A stretch of DNA of 64,000 nucleotides, from assembly GCF_034190915.1 (NCBI RefSeq), contig NW_026947488.1, forward strand, positions 1,994,501 through 2,058,500, in the 5' to 3' direction. Below the pieces are notes generated by a model. It saw only the letters and a program-made list of their open reading frames with translations, did not search any database and was not told the DNA's origin. The position numbers were made by a program, and so were the translations under genes. Positions 24,681 through 34,874 of the stretch are shown one piece after another (within the stretch, counting starts at the first letter, position 1; each line of letters starts with the position of its first letter). This DNA comes from Cavia porcellus (lineage: Eukaryota; Chordata; Mammalia; Rodentia; Caviidae).

Positions 24681-26387
24681 GTGCGGGCATTTCCTATCCA
24701 GTACTGCGCAGATCTCATCCCAAGTAAAAAGTTCAAACCCCACCCCAAACGGTGGCTAAAGCTTGGTGTGCTGGGATTCTTTTCCTCTGGTTGTCTTTTG
24801 GGGACCCTCAGCCCCCAGCAAGCTATGCATCCCCCCTTCCTTCTTCACTTGGCATTGCCGGCGCTCCGGGGACTTCTCCTGGATTCCTGTAAACTTTCTC
24901 CAACAGCCGGACCTGGCCGGCGAAAGGTTCAGCAGGCGGCACCGTGCTTTTCGTGCTTTTCGCTAGAGGAGGGCACAAGCCCGAGCCCACTCTTTCCTAC
25001 CCAAAGCCATTGTGAGGGGCAGGCACCACTGTGCCCCGCACTTCACAGAAGAGGCGCGGGTCCCTCTGGGGAGGACGGGGGGGGGGTGAATCTTTAGAAG
25101 TAGCCACACTCTCGCGCCCCGGGGTACCGGCGCCTTGGCTCCTGGTGGGGAGAAAAACGCAAAGCACACAAGACAGGCAAGGAGGGACCCCAAAGAGACG
25201 CTGAGGGTCCGCCTGCGGGGAAGGAAAGCGCCGCAGCAGCATCCACCAGGGCCCTGGGGCTGAGGAGGGCAGAGGGGTGGGTAAAAGCAGCAACTGAGGC
25301 CGCACACTCGTCCACCCCAGCCTACCGCTCCGCTCCCCCGCGCGCAGAGCCCGGAGCCTGCGGTGCAGCTGTCCGTGGGGCCCCGGGGCCCAGGGCAGGA
25401 GTGGCGATCCGGGCCTGCCTGCTTGGCATCTTCCATCCTCCGCGGCTCCGCCTATCGCGGCGCCTCCACCGGCACCCGGAATCCCCGCGTGCTGCGGCCG
25501 AGGAAAGCGCAGGACAGGAGCTGGGCGCGCAAGCCCCAGATCTCACCGACCCACAGCGCGGGGCTGGCTAACTCACCGGGGCGGCGCCTGCCCACAGCGC
25601 CAACCCCGCATTCCAGGGCAAGGTCCCCTAGGCTGGGCCCAGCGCCTCGCACTCCCGTCTGGCTTTGCTCACCCAGCGGAGGACTCAGCGCACTCAGGTC
25701 CGTGGAAGTGGGGAATCCCGCGAACCAGAGGCGTTCGCAGACCCAGATACCGCTGCGTGCTGCCTGCTTAGTTCCGGGACTGAGGTGACTGCCAGGCGAC
25801 CAAAGCTGCCGGCGAGGCTGAGTGAGGAGCTGGTGGGCTGTGGGCACTGGGAAGAAGACACAGCGCCGCGACTTGGGTCACTCCCGCACTTCTCCAATTT
25901 TTGGCGCCTGAGGCTCTTTAGCAGTCTTGTGAAAGCCCCACCCAAGGGTGGCGACTGGTAGCCAGGAGACCTGGCTGACCGTGTGCGTCCTCAAAGTCCC
26001 CGCTCGCTCAAAAACCGAGGAGACTGGGCTCCCGCTGGACTTGGCGCGAGTACTGAATAGGACCCCAAGTTCAGGCCCACGCCGGCGGCCTTGCGGGAAT
26101 CTAGATCCGGGCGGGGAGTACAGGAGCCCGCCCGGCTCCAGCCCCGCGCACCCACAGACGCCCTTCGAGGTCAAGGGCTCGACAAGACCCGAAACCGCCA
26201 CGCAGCTGTCCTTGCGCGGGATCCCCGGGCAGCGAGCGCGAGCTGGGGCCCCGTGAGCTCCGCGAACAGAACCAGACAGACCCGGCTCCCCGCCCCGCAG
26301 ACGCCGCCCGCTCGGCCGCCGTGACTGCCCCGGCTCAGGCGGGGGTGCCCCGTACGTGCGTCCGTGTCGTCTAATCCAGCGAGCCGA

Positions 26388-26398
26388 GGTCACGTGGC
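26388..26398. promoter_or_regulatory. E-box CACGTG (USF-type) in the GATA5 proximal promoter
   Basis: A perfect palindromic CACGTG lies at 26391-26396 in the context GGTCACGTGGC, the preferred USF1/USF2 flank. It sits about 540 bp upstream of the ATG and 220-350 bp upstream of the candidate first-exon donors. Activation of the GATA5 promoter by USF1 through an E-box has been reported as I recall. That this is the orthologous site is inference. Confidence 0.55.
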
Positions 26399-26459
26399 GC
26401 GCGGCCGAAGCCCCAGCGCTGACCCCGCGGGGAGGAAAGGAGGGAGGCAGGGGCGGGCG

Positions 26460-26515
26460 CCAGAGCGAGGGGCGGCGCGGCGCGGCGCGGCGGGGCGGAG
26501 CGGCGCGGAGGACGG
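26460..26515. repeat. GGCGC-type tandem repeat in the promoter
   Basis: About 50 bp consist of repeated GGCGC/GGCGG units, with overlapping GC-box-like sequence, just upstream of the candidate first exon. It may bind Sp/KLF factors and is likely to be unstable or structured. Confidence 0.5.
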
Positions 26516-26599
26516 CCCGAGGGCGCGGGGTTCCCTGCGGAGCCGCGCGGGGCCCCAGCGCCCAGACTACGGCCGCGGTGGCCGCCGACCCTCTCGCCG

Positions 26600-26745
26600 G
26601 TGCTCCGACCCTCCCGTGAGTGGCCTGGCCCGGCCCGGCCCGCCGTAGCGCGTTCCCGCCGGCCGCCTCTCCTGGAGCCACGCGTCCCGCGGCGAGGTCC
26701 TTCCCCGCGCCCGCCGAGCCCGCTCCGCGGCCCGGAGGGGACGAG
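26600..26745 (+). other. GATA5: Probable non-coding first exon of GATA5, 3' part
   Basis: The first coding exon starts 20 bp upstream of the ATG at a good acceptor (AG at 26908-26909), which implies an upstream untranslated exon, as in other mammalian GATA5 genes. The best donor is GAG|GTGAGC with GT at 26746-26747. A second candidate, GTGAGT, has GT at 26616-26617. The start given here is arbitrary because the transcription start cannot be seen. Confidence 0.45.
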
Positions 26746-26929
26746 GTGAGCTCGGCGTCGCGATCGCTCGGGGCAGCTCCATCCCCGCCGTCCCTTCCCA
26801 CGGATCCCGGACCGCGCTCCTTCGGGGGCCGCCCAGGCTGCAGCACCTGCCGGGCGCGGACTCGGGTGCCCAGCGGCGGTGACGGCCACGCCTGCCCTCC
26901 CTGCCACAGGTTAGCACCGCGCGGGGAAG

Positions 26930-27485
26930 ATGTACCAGAGCCTGGCGCTGGCCCCGGGCCCCGGCCAGGCCGCCTACGCCGACTCCGGCGCCTTCCTGCA
27001 CGCCCCGGGCGCCGGCTCCGCGATGTTCGTGGCCCCGGCGCGCGTGCCCTCCATGCTGCCCTACCTGCCTGCGTGCGAGCCGGGCCCGCAGCCCCCCGCG
27101 CTCGCCGCGCACCCGGGCTGGGCGCCGGCCGCCGCCGCCGCCGACTCCGCGACCTTCGGTTCTGGAAGCCCGCACCCGCCAGCTGCGCAGACACCCGGGG
27201 CCACCGCCTTCCCCTTCGCGCACGGCCCTCCCGGACCCGGCGGGCCCGGTGGCGGCAGCAACGCGGGGGCCCGGGACGGCGGCGCCTATCAGGGCGCGCT
27301 GCTGACCCGCGAGCAGTTCCCGGGCGCTCTGGGGCGGCCCGTGGGAGCCTCCTACCCCACCACCTACCCGGCCTACGTGAGCGCGGACCTGGCCCCGTCT
27401 TGGACCGCAGGCCCCTTCGAGGGCAGCGTCCTGCATGGCCTGCAGGGCCGCCCGGCTGGGCTCACAGGCCGCAGGGCCGCCTTCG
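26930..27485 (+). CDS. GATA5: GATA5 coding exon 1 (N-terminal transactivation region)
   Basis: This exon encodes residues 1-185 and the first base of codon 186. It is Pro/Ala/Gly-rich with a five-alanine run (67-71) and a Tyr-rich stretch [11 protein letters not shown] (141-151), matching the activation region of GATA4/5/6. The exon opens at 26910 after an acceptor ending at 26909, leaving 20 bp of 5' UTR. The donor GTGAGT begins at 27486 and the phase is 1. Residues 169-185 ([17 protein letters not shown]) are about seven longer than the human segment as I recall it, and contain an 11-bp direct repeat (27442-27452 and 27471-27481). Confidence 0.96.
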
Positions 27486-30400
27486 GTGAGTCCTGGGGCG
27501 GGGGGGGGGGGGGGGGACGGACTCGGGCCGGGGTGCTGGGCCGCTGAAGGTAACCCCGCACCCTGCGAAATGAAATGCGGGATCTTCCGGGCCTGTGCGA
27601 CCTCCGGACCCCGGAGTGCGGTGTCCCGCTGCCCCTCCACGAGGAACCCCGCGGCCTAAATCTCTCCACCGTAACAGAAAGTGCCTTCCATTCGTGCGAA
27701 CGCCCGCAGCATTCTGGATTGGCTTAAGCTTTTTTGTGTCTGCTTTTTCTTTCTCTTTTTTGAAAAGTTTTGCGAATGATTTTTATAAAGTTAAAAGTAC
27801 CGGATTATTTAAGTAAGTCCTCGCATTCACTCGTCTGCTCTAGAACGTTTGCGTTCGAATTTGAGATCCGGTTTCGATCCTCGCGGGAGCCCAACTGCAA
27901 TGATCGGATTCGGGGCCTACAAAGGGGGAATGTCCCACCCGGGTCCTCAGTACTTAACGGCGAAAGCCCAAGGCCACCCTTCTCTGCTTGAGCTGCAGGG
28001 GCCCCCTGGGCCCTCCTTCTGGGGACCTTGGGGATTCGACGCTACTCGGCAGCCGCCTTTTGGCCCTGGCGCAGCGGCGGGGACCCCAGGCCCTGGCGCC
28101 CACCCCCGGCGGGTGATGATTGATCCTCGCCCCGCCCCCGCCTGGCGCCCCCGGCTGTCGGAGCATCGCCGGCGCCGAGCCGTCCAGGCCTGGAGGGGAC
28201 CCGCGAGCCCTCCGCCCCAGGGCGCAGCCCCTGTTCTGCCTGGCAAAGGAGTACGTGGAACAGCGGTTGCCACCACAACAAAACTCACAGGCTGTCAGAG
28301 CCCTCCTAAGATTTTTTTTTTTCATTTTAGTGGTTTTGTTTGTTTTTGTTTTTTGGGTTTTTTTTTAAGAGTAGGTCTCACTGTGCATTTCAGGCTGTCC
28401 TTGAACTCCCTGTGTAGCCCGGAGCCCAGGCTCCCCTGACTTTGAGGCAGACCTCCTGCCTCAGCCTCCCAGAGTGCGGGAATTACCGGCGTACCCCACC
28501 ATCCCCAGCCCAGCTCCAACTAAGATTTTGAGATTGGCTCAGCCTCACAACCTACTTTGCAGAGGGTCCGGGAAGAGTTGGCCGTGCCTCCCAGAGATGT
28601 AATAGGTTCGCTCACCTCCCACAAGTCAGAAATACAGAGCTGGCAGGCAGCAGACCCTGGTCCAGACAGGGGCCACCCCAGGTGTTCTCCCCAAGGCTTA
28701 TTTGTTATTCACACTCCTACCTGATAAAAGAGGCTAATGAGTTTTATTATGTGCAAATTAAAAGTAAAAATGAAGTCAGAGAGCGCACAGGTTTGAATAG
28801 AGTAAGCTTAAGATACAGCAGTGCTTGGCCCCTGGGGCAGACAGAGGCCTAGCCCGGGCTCAGGAGCTGCCCATCCTGCAGTGTCCGACTTCTTGGAGGA
28901 GTTCCCCGGCGAGGGCCGTGAGTGTGTCAACTGCGGTGCCCTGTCCACACCACTCTGGCGCCGCGATGGGACTGGCCACTACCTGTGCAATGCCTGCGGC
29001 CTCTATCACAAGATGAATGGTGTCAACCGCCCGCTGGTGCGGCCCCAGAAGCGCCTGGTGAGTGACTGGCCATGGGGACTGCCAGGAGGGTGGCTGGGAC
29101 GCGGCTCCCTGCACTACATGGCTCAGATGGGGCACTGAGTATGCCACAGAGTGTTCGGGCAGCCAGTCGGCCAGGGTAGCTCTGCTTCCCTCCCCTGGCC
29201 TTGCAGGAGCAGGCAGGGGATCAGCAGGGGACTCCTGACAGGGATGCCTGGTGGGCGCCCGCATCCTGCGTTCTACAGGAATTTGTGCTCAGCTACCCAC
29301 AGACTGCTGGGTCTTCTGGCAGGGCCTGGTTAAGGCAGTCTCTGCCCACGGGCAGGCAAGGGAGTGCCATGGGCCCAGTGGCCCCTAGGAACTCTGCCCT
29401 GGAGCCAGCAGCCTGGCCTGCTGCAGAGGCCTTGAGGTGACCTTTTGGAGGATGAGGCTGGAGGGAAAGTTCGGCTGCTGTGTAGGTGCTTTGTGGGGAC
29501 AATGAGGACCTCAGTGAGGGCTTGTTGGATCTGTCACCCCCCGGAGAACATTTTCTAGGCATACTTCCTGGACCCCAGACAACTGGGCCTGACTTTTTTG
29601 GTCTCATTAAGCAAAATTGTTTGATTCTTCCTAATCTGTGTCAGAAGTGGTCATCTCTGGTGTTGACAGGAGTGTGAAGCAGTTTTGTTCTGACCCCGGC
29701 AAGGACAGACCTCTAAGTTTAAGTTCACGAACGAGGGACAGGTGTTGGCGTTGTGTGCAGGTTGGCTATGTTGATGAAGCTTTGCGTCTAGCTAGCAGGG
29801 TGTTCCCGCGGCACCCAGTCACAGGTGACAGTGTGAGCTCTGGGCAGTGCCAGCTGCCCGGCTGGGAGCAGTCATGTCCCTGGGAGGGAGGGAGTCCCAT
29901 GAAGCAGGAGCTCCTGCCCCGGCCTCTGGAGCCTACACCAATGCTTGGCCATGGCTCTGCAGGGTGCTCGGCTCCGTGGGCCCCCTCTGCCTGTGCTGGG
30001 GCAGCCCTGCCAGCTCCAGCAGGCAGAGAATCCGGAGCCGCGGGCTGAGCACTGGGACACAGTAGCTCATTTGCCTTTACAGCGGCTCAGGCTGACACAG
30101 GGCTCCAGAGGTTGGGCAGCTTTACCAGGGCACACAGCTGCAAGCAGCTGGGACTGGATTGCCCCAGCCAGCCCAGGACGGGACCTCAGCCGTGGGCCAC
30201 AGCATGGCATAGACAGTCCCCTTCGCTGTGAGCCTTGGCCTTCTGACCCGAGAAAGGGGAGGTGAATTTGGAATTGTCCTGTGCCCCATCATACAGATTT
30301 AGCTGTCTAGCTTAATCTGAGGCAGAGAGCTGGGAGAGGCCTTGGCTGGCTCTGGGGACAGTCAGGCCAGTTTCCTCATCCAGGAGACATGGGTAATCGC

Positions 30401-33400
30401 TGTCGGGCTGTCTCTTGGGAGAGCGACTCTGCATCCCTGCTGTTGTTCCCAAGGCCACAGGCCCTGGAGGGTGGGAATGGTGTGGTCACGCCTATGTCCA
30501 GGCTCATCCAGACCTGATCACGAAACAGCCGGGAGGTGTTGACCACATCAGACCCGCTACTGCATCTCCCCAGGCCCTGGGGGTCTCCCCTGACCTGCTC
30601 CAGGGTTCTTACCTCTTGACTCAGGGCCTGACCACTTGCCCACTGGCTGGTCCTGGCAGAGCCAGGTGGGGTGTTAGGCCCCGAAACTCAGAGAGCCCTG
30701 AGGCTAGAGCTGGGCCCAGGTGAGTCCCGGCCTTGGGGGCTGGGCTGGTCACCCCCACAGACGTACTCTGCAGCTCCCCACTGCACCCCATGGGTGCAGC
30801 CAGAACTGATGCCCAGGCGGGGCTCCCTAGTGAAACTTCAGGTCAGCGGTTTGGAAGTGTCGCCAAGAATACAGGCAAATGACAAGAAAAGCAGCCATGG
30901 CACTGCTGTCCACAGGACGCTGAGCTTTCTGCCCCTGAGCACTCCTTTGTGCCTATCCGCTGGACACCAGGCCACTGTCGGGGTGGGAGCAGTGGCCTCA
31001 GCACCCTTGTGCCACGCGCCCATGTCTCTCCCGCCAACTGAGGTCACATTTCGGACCCCACAGGCTGGGACTCTACACGTTGGTGCCCATGCTGAGCCCA
31101 GCGCCTGGTGGCTGAGGTCAGAGCAGGCAGGCCACTGCTCATGATGGCCCCGGGAGTGGTCAGCGGCCCTGGGCTATGAGAAAGCCTGACCCTGGACGGG
31201 CCTGCGCCTCTGATACTCATAACCCTACATGACTCTGGTCTTGGAGTGGGTTTGCCCTTTCGTGGAGGAACACACTGTGTCTGCTCCGAAGGGGGCTTCT
31301 TTGCCATGGAAGCATTTGGGGCTCCAGCCTGCCTCAAGGTGCTGATGCCAGCTGTGCCCCGCCCCATCTTGGGTAGGCAGGGCCTCACCTACATTGACTT
31401 ATTTGGAAGCGCAGATGCAGAGCCTGGAGAATGCAGCAGGCTCTGAAGATTAACTTCGGAAAATGAGAGGCAGCCAGCAGAGGCCTGGCCATTGGGCAGC
31501 CAAAAGTGGCCAGGCCTGGGTCTGGTAGCAACAGGGACCCTGCCTGGTACATGGGCAGGGAGGCACCGGAGGGAGGTGGCTGTGGCCACCGCAGCCTCCC
31601 GAACCTCTAGGCCCTCTACTGGTTGAGCCTCGGCTCCCTCTAGGCAGAGGCAATCTCTGAGGCTACGTGAGGTCAGTGAGGAAGCACTGGGAACCTTGTG
31701 GGACCTGCTGCCCATCTGCCCATTTCTGTAATTTCATAGAAGTAAAATGCAGGACTCCCAAACATATCTGCTGTGGCTTCCAGACAGTTCTCCGGCACTG
31801 CCAGGATCCGGGTGGCAGGCGGGTGGGTGTGTTTCCTGTGTCGGTGCTGAGCGGGGTCACTGCTGCAGAGCCTGAGGGGGCTGCTGGTTTGGGGGAGGGC
31901 CTCACCCAGCTCCCTCACCTGCAGGGATGGCAGGGGTGGGGAGGTTGTGGTCCAGTCGGGCTGGGGCAGCGAGTGAAATACAGGGCAGCCAGAGAAATGT
32001 GACTTGCGGGTGCACCGACGTTTGAGTCCTTATGTGCCAAGAACGCCAGGGAAAGCACAGCAGATACTGTTTGTCTCTGTTTAGCGAGGCTTCCTGGGAT
32101 TTGAGCCATACCAGCGGCCCTGTGGGAGGTGCCAAGGCCAAGGAGCAAAGGGGCTGGGCCGACAAACCCCAGCCAGCTCTCCAGGGAGACCTGGTTGGCT
32201 CAAAGGCTGATGCGCCTTCTGGGAGGGTGTCCACCTTCTGCCCCAGGAGCACAGGCAGCCCCTTCCTGCACCCCAGCTCATTCCCCAGCATCCTTAAGAG
32301 TAGGCCCGTGCCCTTGACCGTAGCCTGGTGGGGGGAGTGGGCAGCAGATGGTCAGCGAGGTTCACACACTCAGCCAATGCCCAGGAAACATTCTTAGATG
32401 CTGGCAGATTCACGCACCCTGATGCCACGGGGCAAGTCTGGTTGTCTTTATTATTTTCTGGTGCTGTCTAGGCTGGAGAACACAGGGAGGACATAGCCCG
32501 GAGTGTGAAACCTGGGTCTTACAGGCTGTGTCCCTGTGTCCCTGTGCCCCAAGGTGCTGCTGATTGGTCTGGACACGGGCCACTGCAGGAAGATAGTAGG
32601 AGCCCTGCAGACACCCAGGGGCTGTTCAGATGGAGTAAAGGGGGTAGTTGGGTCAGGAGCCTTATCCAAGGGTAGCCCAGGCCCAGCTTGGGGGCAGAGC
32701 TGCACCCTCCAGGGACAAGGCCTGGGGAAGGTGGCTGGGAGGGTCGGTGCCACCGCAAGGCTGTGCTGTGAGGAAGGGACAGCTGAGGTGCCCAGGGGCC
32801 CCTGGCCAGTGTTGCTAGGCTTTGGGTAACATCTGGACACTGAGGGTAAGGTAGGCAGGAGAGGCAGCTGGGGACCCAGAGCTGAGAGCCTGTGGACGCT
32901 GCCAGGGTAACCTGAGCAACCAGCATCTCAGAGCCTGTCAGGTTCTGAGTCCCGAGCCCTGATGGACCCGACTCAGGGCCCCAGCTGCAGGAGACCTGGG
33001 ACCTCTGGGAGCCAGGCAGGAGAGAGACACGTCAGGGCCTGCAGGAGTTTTCAGAGCCCAGTCATGCTGACTCCAGGCCTAGGGCACAGTGGCAGAAGGT
33101 GTGGTGTCCTGGACCCTCGGCCCAGTGTCCAGGGCCTGGGGAGCCATCATGAGCCAAGTGTGTGCACGGGCCCAGCTCTGCAGAGAGCTGTGCAAAGGGG
33201 CTCACCCTCAGGCTCAGAAACTAGCTGAGCACAGCGTGGATGACTAGGAGCTCACAACAACATGACAGTGATATTTCCATGACTGGCTTTCAAAGGCTTT
33301 AACTCCACAACCAGTCCATGGCAGGTTTACTGGTGCCATCTTACAAGTGGGGAAACTGAGGCCCAGGAGCTGAAGTGAACTGTCCCAGAGCTCGAGGGCT

Positions 33401-34874
33401 GGTGAGGTGACACTCTGAGGGACCAAGGACACCATGTCCTTCCAGGCCAGACCTGGGGGCAGACCTCACAACCTTCGCCCCAAGCAATCCCGCCCTGGCT
33501 GCCCATTAGTCATGAGCCCAGCTTCCATCCCTGCTGCTCTCAGCAGCTGCCCACGACCCCAGGGCCTGAGCCCTGCTGCCCACACACTCAGGCCTCACCC
33601 CAGCTTGCTGTCCCCACAGTCCTCGTCCCGCCGTGCCGGGCTCTGCTGCACCAACTGCCACACCACCCACACCACGCTGTGGCGGCGGAACACGGACGGC
33701 GAGCCCGTGTGCAACGCCTGCGGCCTCTACATGAAGCTACATGGGGTGAGTGCGGCCCCTGCCTCGCCCCCCATGCCCTTCCTCCCAGGATGGACCTGGC
33801 ACCCCAGTCATTCCAACCCCAACGGCACTGGGAGGTTGGGATGGGCACCCGCCACCACCACCCCGGGGTAGAGCTGCCCATTCAGACCGCACCTGGGACC
33901 CGGGCGTCCAGGAGGGACCAGCTCCATGGGCTCCGAGGCTGGGCAGGAGACCCTGGAGGCGAGCAGGGGTGGGGGCCAGCCACTCACCGCCCTGTCCCTG
34001 CCAGGTGCCCAGACCCCTGGCGATGAAGAAGGAAAGCATCCAGACAAGGAAACGGAAGCCGAAGACCAGCGCCAAGACCAAGGGCTCCTCAGGTTGGCGG
34101 GAGCTGGGAGGGTGCCCTGCCCCTGCCTGACCCAGCCGGCCTCAGTCACTGCTGGAGATGCCCCTGTGGCCTGCGGCCACCCTCTGTGCTCTGAACTCCG
34201 CCCTGGGCAGTCTGGCTGGGGGAGGGCAGGCTGTGTGAGCTGGCCTTCTGGGGGCAGAGGGTGGGGCAAGGGCCTGGGGCCCAGGGTAGGAAGGGGAGGC
34301 ATGGCAGGCTCCACACCTTCTGCAGGTGCCCTCCTCCCTCCCGGGTCCATGGCACAGGCAACAGCGTCTCCACCTGCCGTCCCCAGCATCGAGAGCTCGG
34401 CGGCCTCCCTGAAACCAGAGCCCAGCCTGGCCTCCCCAGCGTGTGCTGGGCCCAGTGTCATCTCTCAGGTGAGGAAGGCAGCTGGGGTGGGGGCCAGGAT
34501 GGGTCTGTCCCTGCCCAGGGACCCACCCTTCTCCTCTGAGGACTGCAGAGTCCTGTCCTGTGAGCTGCCCCCAAGGCTCCATCACCAGCTCTGCTGGCAC
34601 ATGGCCGCCCCTGCCCCATTCCTGGGTTGGGACCTTGAGACAGATCGCTCCATCAGGAGGGCTCCCAACCCCAGCGAGGTCGCTGCTGCTCCTGCATCTT
34701 CACCCACCTTCCCTGCAGGTGTCCGAGCCGGTGGATGACCCCCTGGCCCCCAGCCACTTGGAGTTCAAGTTCGAGCCTGAGGACTTTGCCTTCCCGTCCA
34801 CCGCCCTGGGCCCCCAAGCTGGCCTCAGTGGGACCCTGCGCCAGGAGACCTGGTGTGCACTGGCCTTGGCCTAG
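26930..34874 (+). CDS. GATA5: GATA5 zinc-finger transcription factor (whole coding span, six coding exons)
   Basis: Six exons (26930-27485, 28882-29057, 33620-33745, 34005-34092, 34326-34468, 34719-34874) join in frame to 414 codons plus TAG; all introns are GT-AG. The product begins MYQSLALA. It has an N-terminal GATA finger (Cys200, 203, 221, 224), a C-terminal finger (Cys254, 257, 275, 278), a Lys/Arg-rich tail from residue 287 and a conserved C-terminal block [14 protein letters not shown] (376-389). This order and these end motifs identify GATA5 rather than GATA4 or GATA6. Human GATA5 is 397 residues as I recall it; the excess lies mainly in exon 1. The family binds WGATAR DNA in the nucleus and activates cardiac, endocardial and gut-epithelial genes, often with FOG cofactors at the N-finger. 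The ATG has a purine at -3 and lies 20 bp after a splice acceptor, so the preceding exon should be non-coding. No frameshift or missing zinc ligand is seen. Confidence 0.97.
27500..27516. repeat. 17-base G homopolymer 14 bp inside intron 1
   Basis: An uninterrupted G run follows the coding exon 1 donor (GT at 27486). Intronic G runs near donors are known splicing enhancers bound by hnRNP H/F, and this one could form a G-quadruplex. Its exact length is vulnerable to sequencing error. Confidence 0.8.
28310..28510 (-). mobile_element. B1-like (7SL-derived) SINE in GATA5 intron 1
   Basis: In reverse orientation it reads from a T-rich tail through the 7SL-like inner sequence (CCTGCCTCAGCCTCCC, CAGGCTGTCCTTGAACTC) to the left end. 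It lies in the intron about 370 bp before the N-finger exon and is antisense to GATA5. Confidence 0.8.
28675..28825. promoter_or_regulatory. AT-rich intronic element with a GATA site upstream of the N-finger exon
   Basis: An AT-rich, low-CpG stretch directly after the CpG-rich part of the intron holds CTGATAAAAG (TGATAA at 28722-28727) and an octamer-like ATGTGCAAAT. It ends about 60 bp before the exon. It looks like a conserved intronic element, but no alignment was possible. Confidence 0.3.
28882..29057 (+). CDS. GATA5: GATA5 coding exon 2 (N-terminal GATA zinc finger)
   Basis: This exon encodes residues 186-244. The acceptor AG is at 28880-28881 and the donor GTGAGT at 29058. The split codon G|TG restores Val, giving [14 protein letters not shown] before the finger. 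The finger is CVNC, 17 residues, CNAC (Cys200/203/221/224), followed by [13 protein letters not shown]. In this family the finger stabilises binding at double GATA sites and contacts FOG proteins. The exon ends in phase 0 after PQKRL. Confidence 0.97.
29058..33619. other. GATA5 intron 2 (4.56 kb), no further gene seen
   Basis: This is the longest intron, separating the two zinc-finger exons. I see no SINE of recognisable quality, no additional GATA-like exon and no credible ORF. The sequence is moderately GC-rich and unique-looking. Confidence 0.7.
33620..33745 (+). CDS. GATA5: GATA5 coding exon 3 (C-terminal GATA zinc finger)
   Basis: This 126-bp exon (42 codons, residues 245-286) is phase 0 at both ends. 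It begins [13 protein letters not shown] and contains Cys254/257 and Cys275/278 with LWRRN and [12 protein letters not shown]. This is the main WGATAR-binding finger. The loop reads [10 protein letters not shown], where the human protein has Asn in place of His as I recall it. Because the exon length is a multiple of three, skipping it would keep the frame but remove the DNA-binding finger. Confidence 0.97.
34005..34092 (+). CDS. GATA5: GATA5 coding exon 4 (basic tail / nuclear localisation)
   Basis: This exon encodes residues 287-315 plus one base of codon 316, reading [20 protein letters not shown] and a further Lys-rich stretch ending GSSG. The basic region after the C-finger completes DNA contact and acts as a nuclear localisation signal in GATA factors. 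The acceptor ends at 34004. The donor GTTGGC at 34093 is weaker than the other four, but it is the one that keeps the frame into the next exon. Confidence 0.95.
34326..34468 (+). CDS. GATA5: GATA5 coding exon 5 (Ser/Pro/Ala-rich linker)
   Basis: This exon completes codon 316 and encodes residues 317-363, a Ser/Pro/Ala-rich, low-structure region ending SVISQ. It contains LKPE (344-347), which fits the hydrophobic-Lys-X-Glu consensus for SUMO attachment; modification itself is inference. The acceptor AG is at 34324-34325 and the donor GTGAGG at 34469. The segment LASPAC (350-355) resembles the human protein, but the rest of the exon is poorly conserved. Confidence 0.93.
34719..34874 (+). CDS. 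GATA5: GATA5 coding exon 6 (C-terminus and stop)
   Basis: This exon encodes residues 364-414 and the TAG stop at 34872-34874. It begins after the acceptor AG at 34717-34718. The conserved block [16 protein letters not shown] and the terminus [11 protein letters not shown] match the GATA5 C-terminus, including the characteristic end WCALALA. The acidic and aromatic composition fits a C-terminal activation segment. Confidence 0.96.
   Translation: MSEPVDDPLAPSHLEFKFEPEDFAFPSTALGPQAGLSGTLRQETWCALALA

Larger units (their letters stand above)
24640..28250. promoter_or_regulatory. CpG island spanning the GATA5 promoter, first exons and start of intron 1
   Basis: CpG dinucleotides are dense from about 24640 to 28250 and sparse on both sides. 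The stretch covers 2.3 kb upstream of the ATG, the first coding exon and about 750 bp of the following intron. CpG-island promoters of this kind are typical of developmental regulators and are often Polycomb-marked or methylated in tumours, as known for GATA5. No TATA box is obvious next to the presumed start. Long open frames on the opposite strand are a by-product of few stop codons in GC-rich DNA. Confidence 0.85.

Noticed and set aside
25878..27194. 438-codon open frame on the minus strand across the GATA5 promoter and exon 1
   Set aside because: It lies in the CpG island opposite GATA5 where stop codons are rare. Its composition is Arg/Pro/Gly/Ala-rich with no domain. An antisense RNA is possible, but a protein is not supported.
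26567..27640. 357-codon open frame on the minus strand over GATA5 exon 1
   Set aside because: It is a mirror of the GC-rich coding exon and its repeats, with no recognisable motif.
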